24,473 nucleotides of DNA from Bacillota bacterium (lineage in GTDB: Bacteria; Bacillota; Clostridia; Acetivibrionales; Acetivibrionaceae), in contig JAEZUI010000071.1 in the NCBI GenBank assembly GCA_023421115.1, forward strand, positions 1 through 24,473, read 5' to 3'. This document shows positions 23,881 to 24,473 of this stretch, piece by piece (position 1 is the first letter of the stretch; every line of letters begins with the position of its first letter). The notes beneath the pieces were generated by a model, which saw only the letters and a program-made list of their open reading frames with translations, ran no database searches and was not told where the DNA came from. A program made the position numbers and the translations under genes.

Positions 23881-23970
23881 TCAATATCGTTGGATTATTG
23901 GATGGGTGGTGTATCCATCATCTAAGGTACTCTTTCGAGTGTATCGGGAACCTTTTCCGACCTCAACAAT
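23859..23970 (-). ncRNA. Candidate structured RNA with pseudoknot and tetraloop
   Basis: Read on the minus strand from 23970. P1 is ATTGTTG (23970-23964) with CAACGAT (23892-23886). P2 is GTCGG (23961-23957) with CCGAT (23947-23943). P3 is ACTC-GAAA-GAGT (23940-23929), a GNRA tetraloop hairpin. The P2 loop base run AAGGT (23954-23950) is complementary to ACCTT (23928-23924) just after P3, forming a pseudoknot. P4 is GATGG/CCATC (23919-23901). A terminator hairpin with T-tail follows at 23880-23851. Strand choice is supported because P1 and the terminator stem have G-U pairs, and P3 a GNRA loop, only on the minus strand. No known class recognised; it may be an independent RNA or the 3' end of the upstream gene's transcript. 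Confidence 0.5.
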
Positions 23971-23996
23971 CCTTTATTAACTTATTTCTACTACTT

Positions 23997-24365
23997 TTAA
24001 TAAATATCTTCATCGAATTCCAAATATACATTTCTTCTATCCACTATTTCAATTCTGTATTTATCATTATCTGGTGTATAAATATTCATATTATCAAATA
24101 TCCAGTAATCACCATCTCTTGTTGCTATGCAATTAAGACCATACGAATGACAAACAATAGCATGTTTTAAATCTGAAATACCTATTTGGTAATTAAATTC
24201 TTTGTACAATTTTAATACTTCATTATTAAAACTATCATCTACTTTATAAGGTAGAATATCTGCCATTTCATTAATTATATTCAACACTCGTCCAATTTCA
24301 GTATCAATATCTGATTTAATGTTATGATTATTACTGATATTTTCATATGTAAGCGTAAAATACAA
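23997..24365 (-). CDS. PIN-like domain protein, N-terminus doubtful
   Basis: 122 residues from a TTG at 24365. The C-terminal half reads ISDLKHAIVCHSYGLNCIAT followed by RDGDYWIFDNMNIYTP, close to the PIN-fold pattern 'D..ha..a...g...iaTrD.Df', with acidic residues in the metal positions; PIN proteins are typically ribonucleases, often toxins of VapBC systems. No Shine-Dalgarno precedes the TTG. The frame continues upstream as KYTTKGAVVVDGL, with an Asp placed where PIN domains start, but meets a TAA. Deleting one A from the run AAAA near 24399-24402 would link it to an ATG at 24408 (MIKYTTKGAVVVDGL). So the gene is either frameshifted or N-terminally misread. No antitoxin gene is visible next to it. 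Confidence 0.5.
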   Translation of the reverse strand: MYFTLTYENISNNHNIKSDIDTEIGRVLNIINEMADILPYKVDDSFNNEVLKLYKEFNYQIGISDLKHAIVCHSYGLNCIATRDGDYWIFDNMNIYTPDNDKYRIEIVDRRNVYLEFDEDIY

Positions 24366-24473
24366 CCCGTCTACAACTACTGCTCCTTTTGTTGTATACT
24401 TTTATCATTAAGTCTGCAGGATTCAGGTAAATTGTTCGACCAAGGCATTAAGGAATCCAACACATTTTGATCT

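Larger units (their letters stand above)
19511..24473. mobile_element. Left part of an integrative element (prophage or ICE remnant) at tRNA-Lys
   Basis: From the tRNA-Lys 3' end to the window edge the genes are typical of an integrated element: an integrase (split and damaged), an excisionase-like HTH protein, an XhlA/holin-like pair and a PIN-like protein. The attachment core is presumably in the tRNA 3' end. No second copy of that end is seen, so the other boundary lies outside the window. The direction and order int-xis next to the tRNA support the reading; whether it is a phage or a conjugative element cannot be told. Confidence 0.6.

Noticed and set aside
23883..23972. Minus-strand coding remnant reading VEVGKGSRYTRKSTLDDGYT
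   Set aside because: It has no start, matches nothing I know, and the base-pairing and G-U pattern explain the region better as RNA.

Overview
This window looks like the chromosome of a low-GC, spore-forming, cellulosome-producing clostridium (Acetivibrio / Hungateiclostridium / Pseudobacteroides type). Three things point there: a secreted xylanase with a C-terminal dockerin, a complete spore germinant-receptor operon, and strongly A/T-rich intergenic DNA with clear AGGAGG-type ribosome binding sites. I cannot name the species from sequence alone.

Layout. 1-2.7 kb: an A/T-rich leader and a bifunctional GH11-GH10 xylanase with a dockerin, closed by a strong terminator. 2.7-4.3 kb: decayed coding DNA (a headless copper-amine-oxidase-N/stalk-domain gene), a 74-bp inverted repeat and a YdjM-like membrane hydrolase gene. 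4.4-8.5 kb (minus strand): a four-gene germinant-receptor operon in the order gerA, gerC, a small two-helix gene (candidate D subunit), gerB, ending in a long stem that includes the gerB stop codon. 8.6-10.2 kb: a possible structured leader, a palindromic operator-like site, a membrane protein with a helical C-terminal domain, and a frameshifted DUF4352-type relic. 10.2-17.3 kb (minus strand): exported proteins and lipoproteins of unknown role, a small immunity-like protein, a membrane-protein gene broken by two nonsense codons, and a secreted stalk-domain/beta-helix protein. 17.4-18.1 kb: an IS200-type element with its own translation-blocking stem. 18.3-19.5 kb: an HD-domain protein gene, tRNA-Leu(CAA) and tRNA-Lys(CTT).

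From the 3' end of tRNA-Lys rightward lies an integrative element: an integrase remnant abutting the tRNA, an excisionase-like gene, an XhlA/holin-like pair and a PIN-like gene. Its integrase gene has been invaded by a recombinase-in-trio (RIT) element, which has itself lost DNA in two places. One deletion fused the integrase N-terminal half in frame to the RitA catalytic domain. The other removed the end of ritB and the start of ritC.

The two most interesting non-routine observations are this nested, chimeric recombinase locus and a compact minus-strand structured RNA candidate at 23.86-23.97 kb. That RNA has a GAAA tetraloop hairpin, a loop-to-downstream pseudoknot and its own terminator, and I could not match it to a known class. 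Many genes between 2.7 and 16 kb and in the integrated element are broken, so this is a decaying accessory stretch beside intact housekeeping genes.
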